A DNA stretch of 64,000 nucleotides from Actinomyces ruminis (GTDB lineage: Bacteria; Actinomycetota; Actinomycetes; Actinomycetales; Actinomycetaceae). Below the pieces are notes generated by a model. The model was not told the origin of the DNA, searched no databases, and worked only from the letters and a program-made list of their open reading frames with translations. Each line of letters begins with the position of its first letter. Position 1 is the first letter of the stretch. This document shows, piece after piece, positions 52,515-61,943 of the stretch. The position numbers and the translations under genes were made by a program. Location: positions 62,001 through 126,000 of the forward strand of contig NZ_MTPX02000082.1 in NCBI RefSeq assembly GCF_002154335.2, written 5' to 3'.

Positions 52515-53150
52515 TCAGGCGCCGGCAACCGCGCCGATGTAGGCGATCACGCCGTCGGCCATCATCTGCACCGCGATCGCGGCCAGCAACAACCCGAAAA
52601 CGCGGGTGAGCACCTGAATCGCCGACTCCCCCAGCAACCGGTGCAGGACCACAGAGAACCGCAGCACTACCCAGATGACCAGGTGTGTCACCACGATCGC
52701 GGCGGTCACGCTCACCCAGCCGACCACCGGCCCGGACGCCGACTCCACCGCCACCATGGTGGCCACAATCGCACCCGGCCCGGCCAACAGGGGCGTGCCC
52801 AGGGGAACGAGCGCGGCGTTGGTGGCCACCGAGTCCGGATCGGGGTGTTCATCGGTCTTGTCGGTTAGCAGCTCGAGCGCCACCAGCAGGAGCAACAGCC
52901 CGCCGGAAATCTGCAGCGCCGGCACGGTGATGCCCAAGAACCGCAGAATGTAGCGGCCGAAGATCGCAAAGGCGAGGATCACCGCGAAGGACACCAGGGT
53001 GGCCTGGCGGGCCGAACACGTGCGCTCGGCGTCGGTCTGTCGGCTGGTTAGCGACAGAAAAATCGGAATAGCGCCCAACGGGTCCTGAATAACCAGGATC
53101 GTGGTGAGCGCGGTGGCGAAGAGCGTGAGGTCGAAGATGTTGGCGAGCAT
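52515..53150 (-). CDS. MarC family integral membrane protein
   Basis: 211 aa, six membrane helices in two repeats, the usual MarC/UPF0056 length. TTILVIQDPLGAIPIFLSLT is the N-terminal signature and ALVPLGTPLLAGPGAIVATM the central one. Despite the family name, MarC is not shown to cause antibiotic resistance; its role is unknown. It follows the PHP-domain gene on the minus strand with a 33-bp gap and is probably cotranscribed. Confidence 0.92.
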   Translation of the reverse strand: MLANIFDLTLFATALTTILVIQDPLGAIPIFLSLTSRQTDAERTCSARQATLVSFAVILAFAIFGRYILRFLGITVPALQISGGLLLLLVALELLTDKTDEHPDPDSVATNAALVPLGTPLLAGPGAIVATMVAVESASGPVVGWVSVTAAIVVTHLVIWVVLRFSVVLHRLLGESAIQVLTRVFGLLLAAIAVQMMADGVIAYIGAVAGA

Positions 53151-53183
53151 GGGTGGGGCGATCAGACGAATGTGGGCGGGTGT

Positions 53184-54029
53184 TCAGGGCGCAATCAACG
53201 GCAGTGCGCCCTCGGCGACGATCTGTTCCAACAGCGCCGGCGGCATGAGGTTCTCCCCCAGCCGGTTCGGCTTGCCGTCGCCGTGATAGTCGGAGGCTCC
53301 GGACACGCCGAGCCCGAGCTCCCGTGCCAGCGCACGGGCCTGCTCCCGCTGGGCGGGGTCGTGGTCGCGATGATCGACCTCGATCGCGGCCAGACCGGCC
53401 TCGGCCATCCGGGCGAAGGTCGCATCCGGCACCAGGCGCCGCTGTCGTTTGGCGGCACGCGGGTGCGCCGCCACCGGCACGCCCCCGGCCTCACGCACGA
53501 GCCGGCAGGCCTCCACCGGGTCCAAGGCCCAGTAGTGCACGTAGTACGGGCTGGAAGTCGCCAGTGGTCCGGCGAAGGCGGCGGACCGGTTGGGAAAGCT
53601 CCCGGCGGCCACGAGCGCATCGGCAATATGCGGGCGGCCGATAGTGACGGCGTCGGCGGCCTGCGCAAGCACGTCTTCCCAGGTGATGGGGTAGTCCACC
53701 GCCAGGCGCTCGACCATGTACCGGGTCCGATTAGAGCGCGACTGACGGGCGGCGGTCAGCGCCTCCGCGAGCGGGCCGTAGTCGGGATCGAACAGGTAGG
53801 CCAGCAGGTGCAGGGTCACGCCGTCGGCCGAGCAAGAGATCTCCGCGCCGCGCAACAGGGTCACGCCCGTGCGCGGCACCGCCGCGGCCGCCTCGGCCCA
53901 CCCCTCGGTCGTGTCGTGGTCGGTCAGGCCGACAACGTCGAGGTCCTCGCGGGCGGCGGCAGCCATAAGCGCGGCGGGCGTGTCCGTGCCGTCCGAGTAG
54001 GAGGAGTGAGTGTGGGGGTCGATGCGCAC
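53184..54029 (-). CDS. PHP domain phosphoesterase (RNase AM/YciV-like)
   Basis: 281 aa. Metal ligands of the PHP fold are all visible: DPHTHSSYSDGT, GLTDHDTTEGW, RGAEIS, IGRPHIADAL, VAAHPR and SGASDYHGDGKPN. Closest by pattern to YciV/TrpH proteins, which hydrolyse 3',5'-nucleoside bisphosphates or trim the 5' end of RNA. TACACT, about 12 bp before the ATG on the minus strand, may be the -10, and AGGTG the ribosome site. Likely cytosolic nucleotide or RNA turnover; the exact substrate is inferred. Confidence 0.9.
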   Translation of the reverse strand: MRIDPHTHSSYSDGTDTPAALMAAAAREDLDVVGLTDHDTTEGWAEAAAAVPRTGVTLLRGAEISCSADGVTLHLLAYLFDPDYGPLAEALTAARQSRSNRTRYMVERLAVDYPITWEDVLAQAADAVTIGRPHIADALVAAGSFPNRSAAFAGPLATSSPYYVHYWALDPVEACRLVREAGGVPVAAHPRAAKRQRRLVPDATFARMAEAGLAAIEVDHRDHDPAQREQARALARELGLGVSGASDYHGDGKPNRLGENLMPPALLEQIVAEGALPLIAP

Positions 54030-54153
54030 CTGCCAAGTGTACGAATGGGGGCAGGTGTCCTGGCGCGCCCAACTGCAGCGGGCGGCGTCATGTACCGACC
54101 GGGCACGGCGGGCAACGGCAGCGCACCCCCTGACTGTGATGCCGGTTACTTGC

Positions 54154-54159
54154 TAGCGT
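54154..54159 (+). promoter_or_regulatory. -10 box of a leaderless transcript (Gfo/Idh gene)
   Basis: TAGCGT six bases before the ATG; the following GAAGCCATG is identical to that of the old yellow enzyme gene. Confidence 0.5.
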
Positions 54160-54165
54160 GAAGCC

Positions 54166-55313
54166 ATGAGCACCTCCGCAGCGCCCGGCTTACCCGCTCA
54201 ATCCGCCTCCGCCCCCACGCCTATCCGCTTCGGCATGATCGGTGCCGGTTTCATCGCCCGCTGGTTCGTCGAGGCGGCCCGCGAGATTCCCGACGCCGAG
54301 ATCATCGCCGTCACCTCCGCGCACCCGGAACGGGCGGCCGCCTTCGCCGCCGAGCACGCCATCCCGGCCGCCTTCGCATCGCTGGAGGAGATGCTCGCCG
54401 CCCGCGACGCCGACGGCGACCCACTGGTGGACGTCGTCTACGTTGGGTCCCCCAACCTGCTGCACCCCGAGCACACGCTCGCCGCCCTCGAAGCCGGCCG
54501 GCACGTGCTGGTGGAAAAGCCCTTCGCCCCCACACCCGCCCAGGCGCGAGCATGGTGGCGGCCGCCCGGCGCAACGATCGGCTGCTCATGGAGGGGTGGC
54601 TGCCTGCCTTCGAGCCCGGCGTCGCGGTGCTGCGCGACAACCTGCCCCGGCTGGGACCGATCCGGCGTGCGCTGCTGGTAAAGGAGCAGTTCTCCTCCCG
54701 CATGGACGCCTACCGGGCCGGGTCCCTGCCACCGGCCTTCAACCCGGCCATGGCGGGCGGTTCCCTCATGGACCTGGGCGTCTACCCGATCAGCTTGGCA
54801 ATCCACCTGTTCGGGGCACCCGCCCGGGTTACGGCGACCGGGGTGCTGCTGGAGGAGGGCGCGGACGCTCTGGGCACGGTTGTGCTCGACTACGCCGCTG
54901 AGCCCGAAGCCGACACCACCCGCCGGGCCCAGCCCGCCGGCTTTGAGGTGGTGTGCCTGCACTCCAAGACCTCCCCGGCCGGCACCGGCTCCGCGATCGC
55001 CGGCGATCACGCGGTACTGACCCTGGACGACTGCCAGTGGCCGCAGCAAATCGCCCTACGCGGCACCGCAGCCGACGCGGGCGGCACCGCCGGCGCAGAC
55101 CGGCTCAAGGCCGCTGCCGACGCCGTCCAGGACCTGTCGGTCAAGCGCAGCGGACCGGTGCTCGGATACGAGTTGGAGGCCTTCTGCCGCCTGGTGCGCT
55201 CCGGGGCGCGCGAGTCGGAACTGCATCCGCTGGCCAACTCGGTGGCCGCCGTCGAGGTGCTCTATGAGGCCCGCCAGCAGGTGGGGGTGCGCTTCCCGGG
55301 CGATCCCGACTGA
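54166..55313 (+). CDS. Gfo/Idh/MocA family oxidoreductase (frameshifted)
   Basis: About 382 aa after repair. RFGMIGAGFIARWFVEAARE is the Rossmann motif and HVLVEKPFAPT the EKP catalytic motif; GSLMDLGVYPISLAIHLFGA is the conserved region of the C-terminal sheet domain with the usual Asp. Family members oxidise or reduce sugars, inositols and their derivatives with NAD(P). The frame breaks near 54553 (GCGCGAGCATGG needs one C to give ARAMVAAARRNDRLL). Leaderless transcript likely. Substrate unknown. Confidence 0.9.
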
Positions 55314-55360
55314 CGCCGCCCGGTGCGCCTCGCCTCCGGCGCGCGTGCCACTATGGAGCC

Positions 55361-56992
55361 ATGACCGATTCCGTATCCGACTCCCCCGCGACTTCCGCAG
55401 TGGACGCCGAGGCGCCCCAGACACTTGCAGAGCGCGGCAACAACCGCTCGCACCGGCCCACCAACCAGGCCTTCCGTGACTTCATCGGCTCCGGCTGGGG
55501 CCCGCGCCCGGACACACTGCCCGCCCGCAATGAGGCCGCCCCCTGGGCCGTGGCCCGGCGGGAGGCCCTGGGCGCCCGGTTCCCCGGCGACCGGCTCGTC
55601 ATCCCCGCCGGCGCGCTGGTGACCCGTAACAACGACTGCGACTACCGCTTCCGCCCGCACTCGGCCTTCGCCCATCTGGCCGGCACCGGCGCCGACTTCG
55701 AGCCCGACGCCGTGCTGGTGCTGGAGCCGCTGGCCGCCGGGAATGCGAGCGCCAAGGCGAGCGGCGTCGTCGCCACTGATGACTCTGGCGACACGGGCAA
55801 AGCCGCAGGCGTGCCCACACACGAGGCGGTGCTGTACTTCCGCCCCCGCGCCTCCCGGTCGTCCGAGGAGTTCTACGCCGACCCCCGCTACGGGGAACTG
55901 TGGGTGGGCCAGCGCCCCTCAATCGACGAGGTCGAGGCGGCCACCGGAATCCGCTGCGCCCACATCGACTCCCTGCCGGACGCGCTCGCCAAGGACGCCG
56001 GCCCCGACGGCGTGCAGCTGCGCGTGGTGGCGCAGGCCGACGCGGCGGTCACGGCCCTGGTGGACCGGGTGCGCACGGCCGCCGGGCTCGCGGCCGGTCA
56101 GGACGCCCAGCAGGTCGACGACGCCCTGGCGGAGGCCACCAGCGAGCTGCGCCTGACCAAGGACCCGTGGGAGGTCGACCAGCTGCAGCGGGCCGTGGAC
56201 GCCACCCGCGCCGGCTTTGACGACCTGATCCGCTCCATTCCGCGCGCCACCGGTCACTGGCGCGGCGAGCGCGTCCTGGAGGGCGCCTTCGGCGCCAAGG
56301 CCCGCGAGGAGGGCAACGGGCTCGGCTATGAGACCATCGCCGCCGCAGGCAACCACGCCAACACGCTGCACTGGATCAACAACGACGGCGCCGTGCGCCC
56401 CGGCGAACTGGTACTGGTGGACGCCGGCGTAGAGATCGACTCCCTGTACACCGCCGACGTCACCCGCACCATCCCGGTGGACGGTCGCTTCACCGCCCCG
56501 CAGCGCCGCGTCTACCAGGCGGTCTTGGACGCCGCCGACGCCGCCTTCGCCCGCGCCAACACGCCCGGCTGCCGCTTCCGGGACGTGCACACCGCCGCCA
56601 TGGAGGTGATCGCCGCCCGCCTGGAGGAGTGGGGCATGCTGCCCGACGGCGTCACCGCCGCCGACGCCCTGGGACCGGACGGACAGTTCCACCGCCGCTG
56701 GATGGTGCACGGCACCAGCCACCACCTGGGCCTGGACGTGCACGACTGCGCCCAGGCGCGCCGGGAGATGAGCATGGAAGCCGAGCTGCGCCCGGGCATG
56801 GTCTTCACCATCGAGCCGGGCCTGTACTTCCGCGCCGACGACCTGCTGGTGCCAGAAGAGCTGCGCGGCATCGGCGTGCGGATCGAGGACGATGTCGTCG
56901 TCGACCCCGACGGCAGCGTGCGCCGCCTGACCCAGGCGATTCCCCGCACCGTCGAGGAAGTGGAGGCCTGGGTCAGCGGGCTCATCGGCTGA
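55361..56992 (+). CDS. pepP: Xaa-Pro aminopeptidase (M24 family)
   Basis: 543 aa, cytosolic dimanganese peptidase removing residues before proline. An N-terminal AMP_N domain (about 40-190; FRPHSAFAHLAGTG) precedes the creatinase/methionine-aminopeptidase fold. Metal ligands are visible: LVDAGVEIDSLYTADVTRTI (two Asp), VHGTSHHLGLDVHD (His), FTIEPGLYF (Glu) and VRIEDDVVV (Glu). Somewhat longer than the usual 440-500 aa because of an N-terminal extension and an insertion near 130-150. GGAG precedes the ATG. Intact, unlike many neighbours. Confidence 0.93.
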   Translation: MTDSVSDSPATSAVDAEAPQTLAERGNNRSHRPTNQAFRDFIGSGWGPRPDTLPARNEAAPWAVARREALGARFPGDRLVIPAGALVTRNNDCDYRFRPHSAFAHLAGTGADFEPDAVLVLEPLAAGNASAKASGVVATDDSGDTGKAAGVPTHEAVLYFRPRASRSSEEFYADPRYGELWVGQRPSIDEVEAATGIRCAHIDSLPDALAKDAGPDGVQLRVVAQADAAVTALVDRVRTAAGLAAGQDAQQVDDALAEATSELRLTKDPWEVDQLQRAVDATRAGFDDLIRSIPRATGHWRGERVLEGAFGAKAREEGNGLGYETIAAAGNHANTLHWINNDGAVRPGELVLVDAGVEIDSLYTADVTRTIPVDGRFTAPQRRVYQAVLDAADAAFARANTPGCRFRDVHTAAMEVIAARLEEWGMLPDGVTAADALGPDGQFHRRWMVHGTSHHLGLDVHDCAQARREMSMEAELRPGMVFTIEPGLYFRADDLLVPEELRGIGVRIEDDVVVDPDGSVRRLTQAIPRTVEEVEAWVSGLIG

Positions 56993-57137
56993 CCGCTTGC
57001 CGCCGCCCGGATGCGATCGGCTTTGCTGACGGCTCTTGAGACCGGGACGGCACGGATCACTATCATCGAGGTGTGCCGCCATCACGGGTCGCCTCGACAT
57101 CCACCCGCATTTCGTTCGCAGCCGCCGGGGAGTGGGC

Positions 57138-58085
57138 ATGACCGCCCCCGACTGGCGCACACACGCACACGACCAGGCGCACACGCATGCCCACGGCGTC
57201 GGCGCCTCCCGCGGCCGGCTTGCCATCGTCCTGTGCCTGACGGCGAGCGTGCTGGTGGCCGAGGTCGTTACCGCGCTGCTGACCGGCTCACTGGCACTGC
57301 TGGCCGACGCCGGTCACATGCTTACCGACGTCGTCGGCCTGGTCATGGCGCTGGTGGCCGCGCATCTGTCGATGCGGCCGGCTACCGATCGCTCCACGTG
57401 GGGACTGCGCCGCGCCGAAATCCTGGGGGCCGCTCTGCAGGCGTCCCTGCTGGGTGTGGTCGGCATCGTCGTTGGCGTTAAGGCAGTGATCACGCTGGCA
57501 ACCGGGGCCGAGGTGGGGGCGCACGGCATGCTGGTCATGGGCCTGGTCGGCCTGGCGGCCAACGTGGTGGGCCTGCTGGTCCTCTCCGGCGGCCACGACC
57601 AGAACCTGAATATGCGGGCCGCCTTCCTGGAGGTCGCGAATGACGCGCTGGGCAGTGTCGGCGTGATCGTGGCCGCCATCGTGGTGGCCGCCACCGGCTG
57701 GGCGCGTGCCGACGCCGTCGCTTCCCTGGTGATCGTCGCGCTGATTGCGCCTCGGGTCGTCTCCCTGCTGCGCGCCGCCCTCGGTGTGCTCATGGAGCGC
57801 ACCCCGGAGGCGCTGGACCTGGCGGAGGTACGTCGCCACCTGCTGGCCGTGAACGGTGTGGAGGAGGTACACGACCTGCACGCCTGGACCGTAGCCTCGG
57901 GGTTGCCGGTGCTCACCGCACACGTCGTCGTCGCCGACGCCTGGCTTGCACAGGGACGCACCGGTGAGATCCTGGATGCCCTGCAGAGCTGCGTGGCCGA
58001 GCACTTCCCGGTGCGCATTGAGCATGCCACCTTCCAGCTCGAGCCGGCGGTGCATCGCACGCACGAGCCGACCGTCTGCGTCTGA
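57138..58085 (+). CDS. cation diffusion facilitator metal exporter (CzcD-like)
   Basis: 315 aa, six membrane helices plus a C-terminal cytosolic domain. The His-rich N-terminus (THAHDQAHTHAHG) binds zinc-group metals; LLADAGHMLTDVVGLVMALV holds the HxxxD half of the transport site, and FLEVANDALGSVGVIVAAIV the second half (Asn-Asp in place of His-Asp). Exports Zn2+/Co2+-type ions by proton antiport. The ATG at 57138 has GGGGAG upstream; a longer frame is not needed. Confidence 0.92.
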   Translation: MTAPDWRTHAHDQAHTHAHGVGASRGRLAIVLCLTASVLVAEVVTALLTGSLALLADAGHMLTDVVGLVMALVAAHLSMRPATDRSTWGLRRAEILGAALQASLLGVVGIVVGVKAVITLATGAEVGAHGMLVMGLVGLAANVVGLLVLSGGHDQNLNMRAAFLEVANDALGSVGVIVAAIVVAATGWARADAVASLVIVALIAPRVVSLLRAALGVLMERTPEALDLAEVRRHLLAVNGVEEVHDLHAWTVASGLPVLTAHVVVADAWLAQGRTGEILDALQSCVAEHFPVRIEHATFQLEPAVHRTHEPTVCV

Positions 58086-58291
58086 CGCCCCGCGGTGGCT
58101 TGCCTGAAGCCCCGATTCCCGCTCGAACCGATAACGTCTCCTGGCAGAGCACCACCCCACTGGCCGAAGCGCTCGAATCCCGGAGCCGTACCGCACGTGG
58201 CCGGTCAAAGAAGCTCTTCCGGTTCGGGGGCGTGGTGGGCGAGTAGCGGGCACCTGGCTGGTGAGGCCGGTCCCGGTGGGCGTGTGACTGC

Positions 58292-58309
58292 ATACGAATG
58301 CGTTCGTAT
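58292..58309. promoter_or_regulatory. palindrome, possible operator
   Basis: ATACGAA and TTCGTAT, a perfect 7-bp inverted repeat with a 4-bp spacer, 44 bp before the phased array. Could be a repressor site. Confidence 0.35.
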
Positions 58310-58352
58310 TTGGTCCGATATTGGTTCCGGTTAGCGCGGTGGGGTGAGGCGT

Positions 58353-58484
58353 GACGGTTCGTGCGCTGGCCCGACGGTTCGTGTGTTCCGGTGGACGGTT
58401 CGCTACTTTTTGCGACGGTTCGGTAGTTAGGTGCACGAATCGTCGTTGTTCATGCGAATCGTCGGTGCTAGGTGACGAACCGTC
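58353..58484. repeat. phased array of four direct and three inverted GACGGTTCG sites
   Basis: GACGGTTCG at 58353, 58373, 58394 and 58414 (spacing 20, 21, 20 bp), then CGAATCGTC at 58436 and 58455 and CGAACCGTC at 58476 (spacing 19, 21). All seven sites are about two helical turns apart. The direct and inverted halves can also pair with each other as nested stems. Fits cooperative protein binding on one face of DNA or a long structured transcript. Confidence 0.75.
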
Positions 58485-58833
58485 ATGGGGGCATGCGAAG
58501 AGGCTTGACCGCGCCCGAGGGCGGCCCGCACACCCGCAGGCAGAGGGCCCAGCACCCCGCCCACACGCCACGGCAAAATCCACCACCACACCCACAAGCC
58601 GGAAAAGCCCGGAATGGCTGACGTCTATATGTTACGCTACCAGCAGCAAAGTGCAGATCAAATCGTTGGAGACAGCAAACGATGCGTTGAACCAGCTATG
58701 CGGCACGGTTCCACGAGCAACGTCAATCCGCATCGAATAAAAGGATGCTCCACACGAGAAGCCACCAAGCGCCACACCAATATAATGATCAACTCGAACG
58801 ATCGCCCGTCTCTCATTCAAAGGGGTGACACAA

Positions 58834-59598
58834 GTGAGCTCAGAACGACTCGAAGAGCTTTGGAAAGAGGAACAACGCATCGCTCACATCCACGGATGGA
58901 ACTTTTCACACATACGCGGAAGATATGCAGAGGAGGACGATTTACCATGGGATTTCGGCGAGGTTGTTCAGAAATACCGGAAAGACAGCATGAAGTTGAT
59001 GGACATGGACACCGGAGGTGGAGAGTTCCTACTGTCCTTCCATCACCCGAATGAAAACACAGCGGCAACCGAGGGCTATCCGCCCAACGTGGAGCTGTGC
59101 AAACAGATTCTACTGCCACTGGGGATAGATTTCAGGGAGGCAGACAGAAGCGACAGGCTTCCCTTCCCCGACGCGAGCTTTGATGCTATAACCAACAGAC
59201 ACGGGGATTACGACGTCGCCGAGCTGCGGCGCACACTGAAGCCGAACGGATTGTTCTTGACCCAGCAGGTAGGAGCAGAGAACGACAGCGAGTTGGTTCA
59301 GCTACTTCTTCCTCACATCACGGATCCGCCCTACCCCGACCAGTACCTCGACACGCGAGAGGCGGAACTCCGCGAATACGGCTTCGACGTGCTGGAGAGC
59401 GGAGAAGCCCACCGACCGATACGGTTCTTTGACGTTGGCGCGCTTGTCTGGTTCGCGCGGATCATTGAGTGGGAGTTTCCCGGATTCTCCGTCGAGGGTT
59501 GCCTTGACCGCCTGTACGAGGCACAGGAAATCATCGAGAAGAACGGCGCGATCGAGGGCAGCATCCACCGGTTTTATGTCGTCGCACGGAAGAAATAG
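58834..59598 (+). CDS. class I SAM-dependent methyltransferase, likely acquired
   Basis: 254 aa. KLMDMDTGGGEFLLSF is SAM motif I, with Asp in place of the usual Gly before the GGG; LPFPDASFDAITNRHGDYDV is the motif II/post-motif region. N-terminal LEELWKEEQRIAHIHGWNFS closely recalls a methyltransferase family common in Bacillus and other Firmicutes. Base composition is clearly lower in GC than all neighbours, with AT-ending codons. The GTG at 58834 has AAAGGGG eight bases upstream; an in-frame GTG nine bases earlier overlaps that site. Substrate unknown. It stands alone between the repeat array and a convergent stress gene. Confidence 0.85.
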   Translation: MSSERLEELWKEEQRIAHIHGWNFSHIRGRYAEEDDLPWDFGEVVQKYRKDSMKLMDMDTGGGEFLLSFHHPNENTAATEGYPPNVELCKQILLPLGIDFREADRSDRLPFPDASFDAITNRHGDYDVAELRRTLKPNGLFLTQQVGAENDSELVQLLLPHITDPPYPDQYLDTREAELREYGFDVLESGEAHRPIRFFDVGALVWFARIIEWEFPGFSVEGCLDRLYEAQEIIEKNGAIEGSIHRFYVVARKK

Positions 59599-59713
59599 CA
59601 GACATACCCCGTCGAAAAGACGCTTACATGAAGCCTGCAGTTCGATTCTACATCGCCATGGGCTACAAAGAACCGTAGCGCCAACACTATGGACGGATGC
59701 CCGCGAGCCTGCG

Positions 59714-60550
59714 CTAGACGCGCGGAGAGTCGCCCGGGCGACGGAGGTAGGGGTCGTCATCCTCAGGATGTTCCGCACCCTGGTCATCCGCCTGGGCTTC
59801 GGGCACCTCGGCGCTCGGTGCTCCCGTCGGTTGTGATTCTGTCTCCGGGCCGGTTTGCGGCGCGGGGACCGCATCGGGCCGGGACTGGCCCTGCGTGTAG
59901 CTCTGCGGATCCACACCTTCGGGAAGACGCACCCCGAAGCGGGGCTGTTCGTCCGGACGAGACCCGAAGGTACTGCTGCCCTGACCGCGAGCCTGTTGCC
60001 GGGCAGCGCGGCGCTCCTCGGCTCGACGCGCCGACTGCCCGCCGCGGGTGAGATTGCCCGGGAGGTCCGCGAGCGCGCGCGCCGCCTCCGCCGACAGCTC
60101 GGAGGCGATGATGGAGTAGCGCGAGGCGACCACCTGGCTGATGGAGGTGAAGTCGCGCCGGCCGCGAGTGACCGCGTAGGCGGCGACCTGGAAGATCATT
60201 CCCCAGATGATGCCCATGATGATCGCCGCGATCATCACCGTGCCCGTGCTCTCGCTGGGACCGAACAACGCCATCATGGCGGCGAAGAACAACCCGATCC
60301 ACAGCCCCGACATGGCGCCGTTGGCCACCGCGCGCCCCCAGCTCATGCGACCGGTGATGCGCTCTACCTGGCGCAGGTCGGTACCGATGATCGCCAGGTG
60401 CTGGACGGGGAAACCGGCATCTGACAGCGAGTCGACCGCGTGCTGCGCCTCCGCGTAGGTCGCGAAGGAAGCGACCTCATCACCGCGCGGGATGGTTCCC
60501 CGCGCCATGCCGAACGGCGCGGCCTGCGTGGAGAATTGGCTCTGGCTCAT
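59714..60550 (-). CDS. general stress protein 17M-like membrane protein
   Basis: 278 aa. DEVASFATYAEAQHAVDSLS and VQHLAIIGTDLRQVERI form the GSP17M/YflT-like domain at about 24-75, followed by two membrane helices (GLWIGLFFAAMMALFG; IAAIIMGIIWGMIFQVAAYA). The C-terminal 120 residues are Gln/Arg/Pro/Glu-rich and probably disordered. The ATG at 60550 is divergent from the MgtE-N gene. The group stress protein, MgtE-N, DUF1003, mrp is conserved in actinobacteria (mycobacterial Rv1229c-Rv1234 region). Function unknown. Confidence 0.85.
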   Translation of the reverse strand: MSQSQFSTQAAPFGMARGTIPRGDEVASFATYAEAQHAVDSLSDAGFPVQHLAIIGTDLRQVERITGRMSWGRAVANGAMSGLWIGLFFAAMMALFGPSESTGTVMIAAIIMGIIWGMIFQVAAYAVTRGRRDFTSISQVVASRYSIIASELSAEAARALADLPGNLTRGGQSARRAEERRAARQQARGQGSSTFGSRPDEQPRFGVRLPEGVDPQSYTQGQSRPDAVPAPQTGPETESQPTGAPSAEVPEAQADDQGAEHPEDDDPYLRRPGDSPRV

Positions 60551-60637
60551 GGGCACATCGTCCCACGTAGCTACGGCGCGGGACCACGCTTCATCGAGCG
60601 GCGAAAACGTGAGGCGGCACGAACCCCGCCGCGCCGA

Positions 60638-60643
60638 TAGGCT
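60638..60643 (+). promoter_or_regulatory. -10 box of a leaderless transcript (MgtE-N gene)
   Basis: TAGGCT, seven bases before the GTG at 60651. Confidence 0.5.
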
Positions 60644-60650
60644 GGCCGTT

Positions 60651-61943
60651 GTGGAAAACACCAAGACGCGCAGCCCCCTCAGAGTCTTCGTCGCCCGACT
60701 CGTGGGCACGACCGTCTTCGATCCCCTCGGCGACGCCGTCGGCAAGGTGCACGACGTCGTGGTGCTCATCCGCCTGCGCGGCCAGCCGCGCGCCGTCGGC
60801 ATGGTGATCGAGGTGGCGGGCCGGCGTCGCGTTTTTCTACCGCTGTCACGGGTGACTGCGATCGAGCCGGGCGCCGTCATCACCACCGGGCTGGTAAACA
60901 TCCGCCGCTTCGAGAAGCGCCGCGTGGAGACATTGGTGGTCGGCGAACTGCTGGACCGGGTCGTCACCCTGCGCGACGGCTCCGGGCAGGTGACCATCCG
61001 CGACGTCGCCATCGAACGCGACCGCGGCATGGACTGGAAGGTGACCCGCTTGTTCGTGCAGCGGGGCTCCTCCGGGCCACTGGGGCTGCGCCGCGGCGAG
61101 ACCTTCACCGTGCGTCCCGATGAGGTCACGGGCTTGGCCGGTTCCGCCGATCAGCAGGGGGCCACCGCGCTGTTGGCCACCATGGAGGGGCTCAAGCCCG
61201 CCGACCTGGCGGACGTGCTGTCCGACCTGCCACTGGCCCGGCAGCTGGAGGTGGCCGCCGAGCTGTCCGACGAGCGTTTGGCCGACGCGGCCGAGGAGCT
61301 ATCCGATGACGACGCGGTGGCGCTCCTGTCCGGCCTGGACGCCGCCCGCGCCGCCGACGTGCTGGACGCCATGCAGCCCGACGACGCCGCGGACCTGGTC
61401 TCCGCCCTACCGGAATCCATGGCCTCCCAACTCCTGGACCTGATGGAGCCGGAGGAGGCAGAGGACGTGCGCCGCCTGCTGGTCTACGACGAGTACACGG
61501 CCGGCGGCCTGATGACCACCGAGCCGATCATCCTGCCGCCGGAGGCCACCGTCGCCACCTTCCTGGCACAGGCCCGCAAGGCCGAGGTGCCGCCGGCGCT
61601 GGCCGCTGTCGCCTTCGTGTGCCGCCCGCCGCTGGAGTCGCCCACTGGCCGTTTCCTGGGCATGGTGCACCTCCAGCGGGCCCTGCGCGAACGCCCCCAG
61701 CAGTTGCTCGGTTCGGTTTTGGACAAGGACCTGGAGAGCGTGCACGCCAACGACTCCATCGGCACCGTCACACGTCTGCTGGCGACCTACAATCTCACGG
61801 CCCTGCCCGTGCTCGACGACGCCGGTCGCCTGCTGGGCGCCGTGTCCGTCGACGACGTGCTTGACCACCTCATGCCCGACGATTGGCGCGAGGCCGACGA
61901 CGCCATCACCGACGAGATGATTGAGAGGAGCGCCAATGCCTGA
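60651..61943 (+). CDS. MgtE N-terminal/CBS domain protein without transport domain
   Basis: About 430 aa. A PRC-barrel-like N-terminus (FVARLVGTTVFDPLGDAVGK) is followed by an MgtE N-domain of short acidic helices (DVLSDLPLARQLEVAAELSD, LDAMQPDDAADLVSALPES) and two CBS motifs (EYTAGGLMTTEPIILPPEAT; LPVLDDAGRLLGAVSVDDVL). There are no membrane helices, so it cannot itself carry Mg2+; it may sense magnesium or nucleotide. GTG start at 60651 with a leaderless -10. Its stop overlaps the DUF1003 start by 8 bp. Confidence 0.88.
   Translation: MENTKTRSPLRVFVARLVGTTVFDPLGDAVGKVHDVVVLIRLRGQPRAVGMVIEVAGRRRVFLPLSRVTAIEPGAVITTGLVNIRRFEKRRVETLVVGELLDRVVTLRDGSGQVTIRDVAIERDRGMDWKVTRLFVQRGSSGPLGLRRGETFTVRPDEVTGLAGSADQQGATALLATMEGLKPADLADVLSDLPLARQLEVAAELSDERLADAAEELSDDDAVALLSGLDAARAADVLDAMQPDDAADLVSALPESMASQLLDLMEPEEAEDVRRLLVYDEYTAGGLMTTEPIILPPEATVATFLAQARKAEVPPALAAVAFVCRPPLESPTGRFLGMVHLQRALRERPQQLLGSVLDKDLESVHANDSIGTVTRLLATYNLTALPVLDDAGRLLGAVSVDDVLDHLMPDDWREADDAITDEMIERSANA

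Larger units (their letters stand above)
58086..58833. other. 748-bp noncoding stretch before the methyltransferase
   Basis: No credible gene. Contents: a palindrome ATACGAA-TGCG-TTCGTAT (58292-58309), the phased repeat array at 58353-58484, and from about 58560 a fall in GC content leading into the methyltransferase. Open frames here have no family match or ribosome site. Confidence 0.6.

Noticed and set aside
52515-53150. MarC as a multidrug-resistance determinant
   Set aside because: The family name is historical; the sequence gives no support for drug export.
58353-58484. CRISPR array
   Set aside because: Repeats are only 9 bp, change orientation midway, have ~11-bp gaps, and no cas gene is present.
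58614-59054. Open frame overlapping the methyltransferase start
   Set aside because: No ribosome site, no family features, and it conflicts with the methyltransferase, whose motifs and ribosome site are clear.
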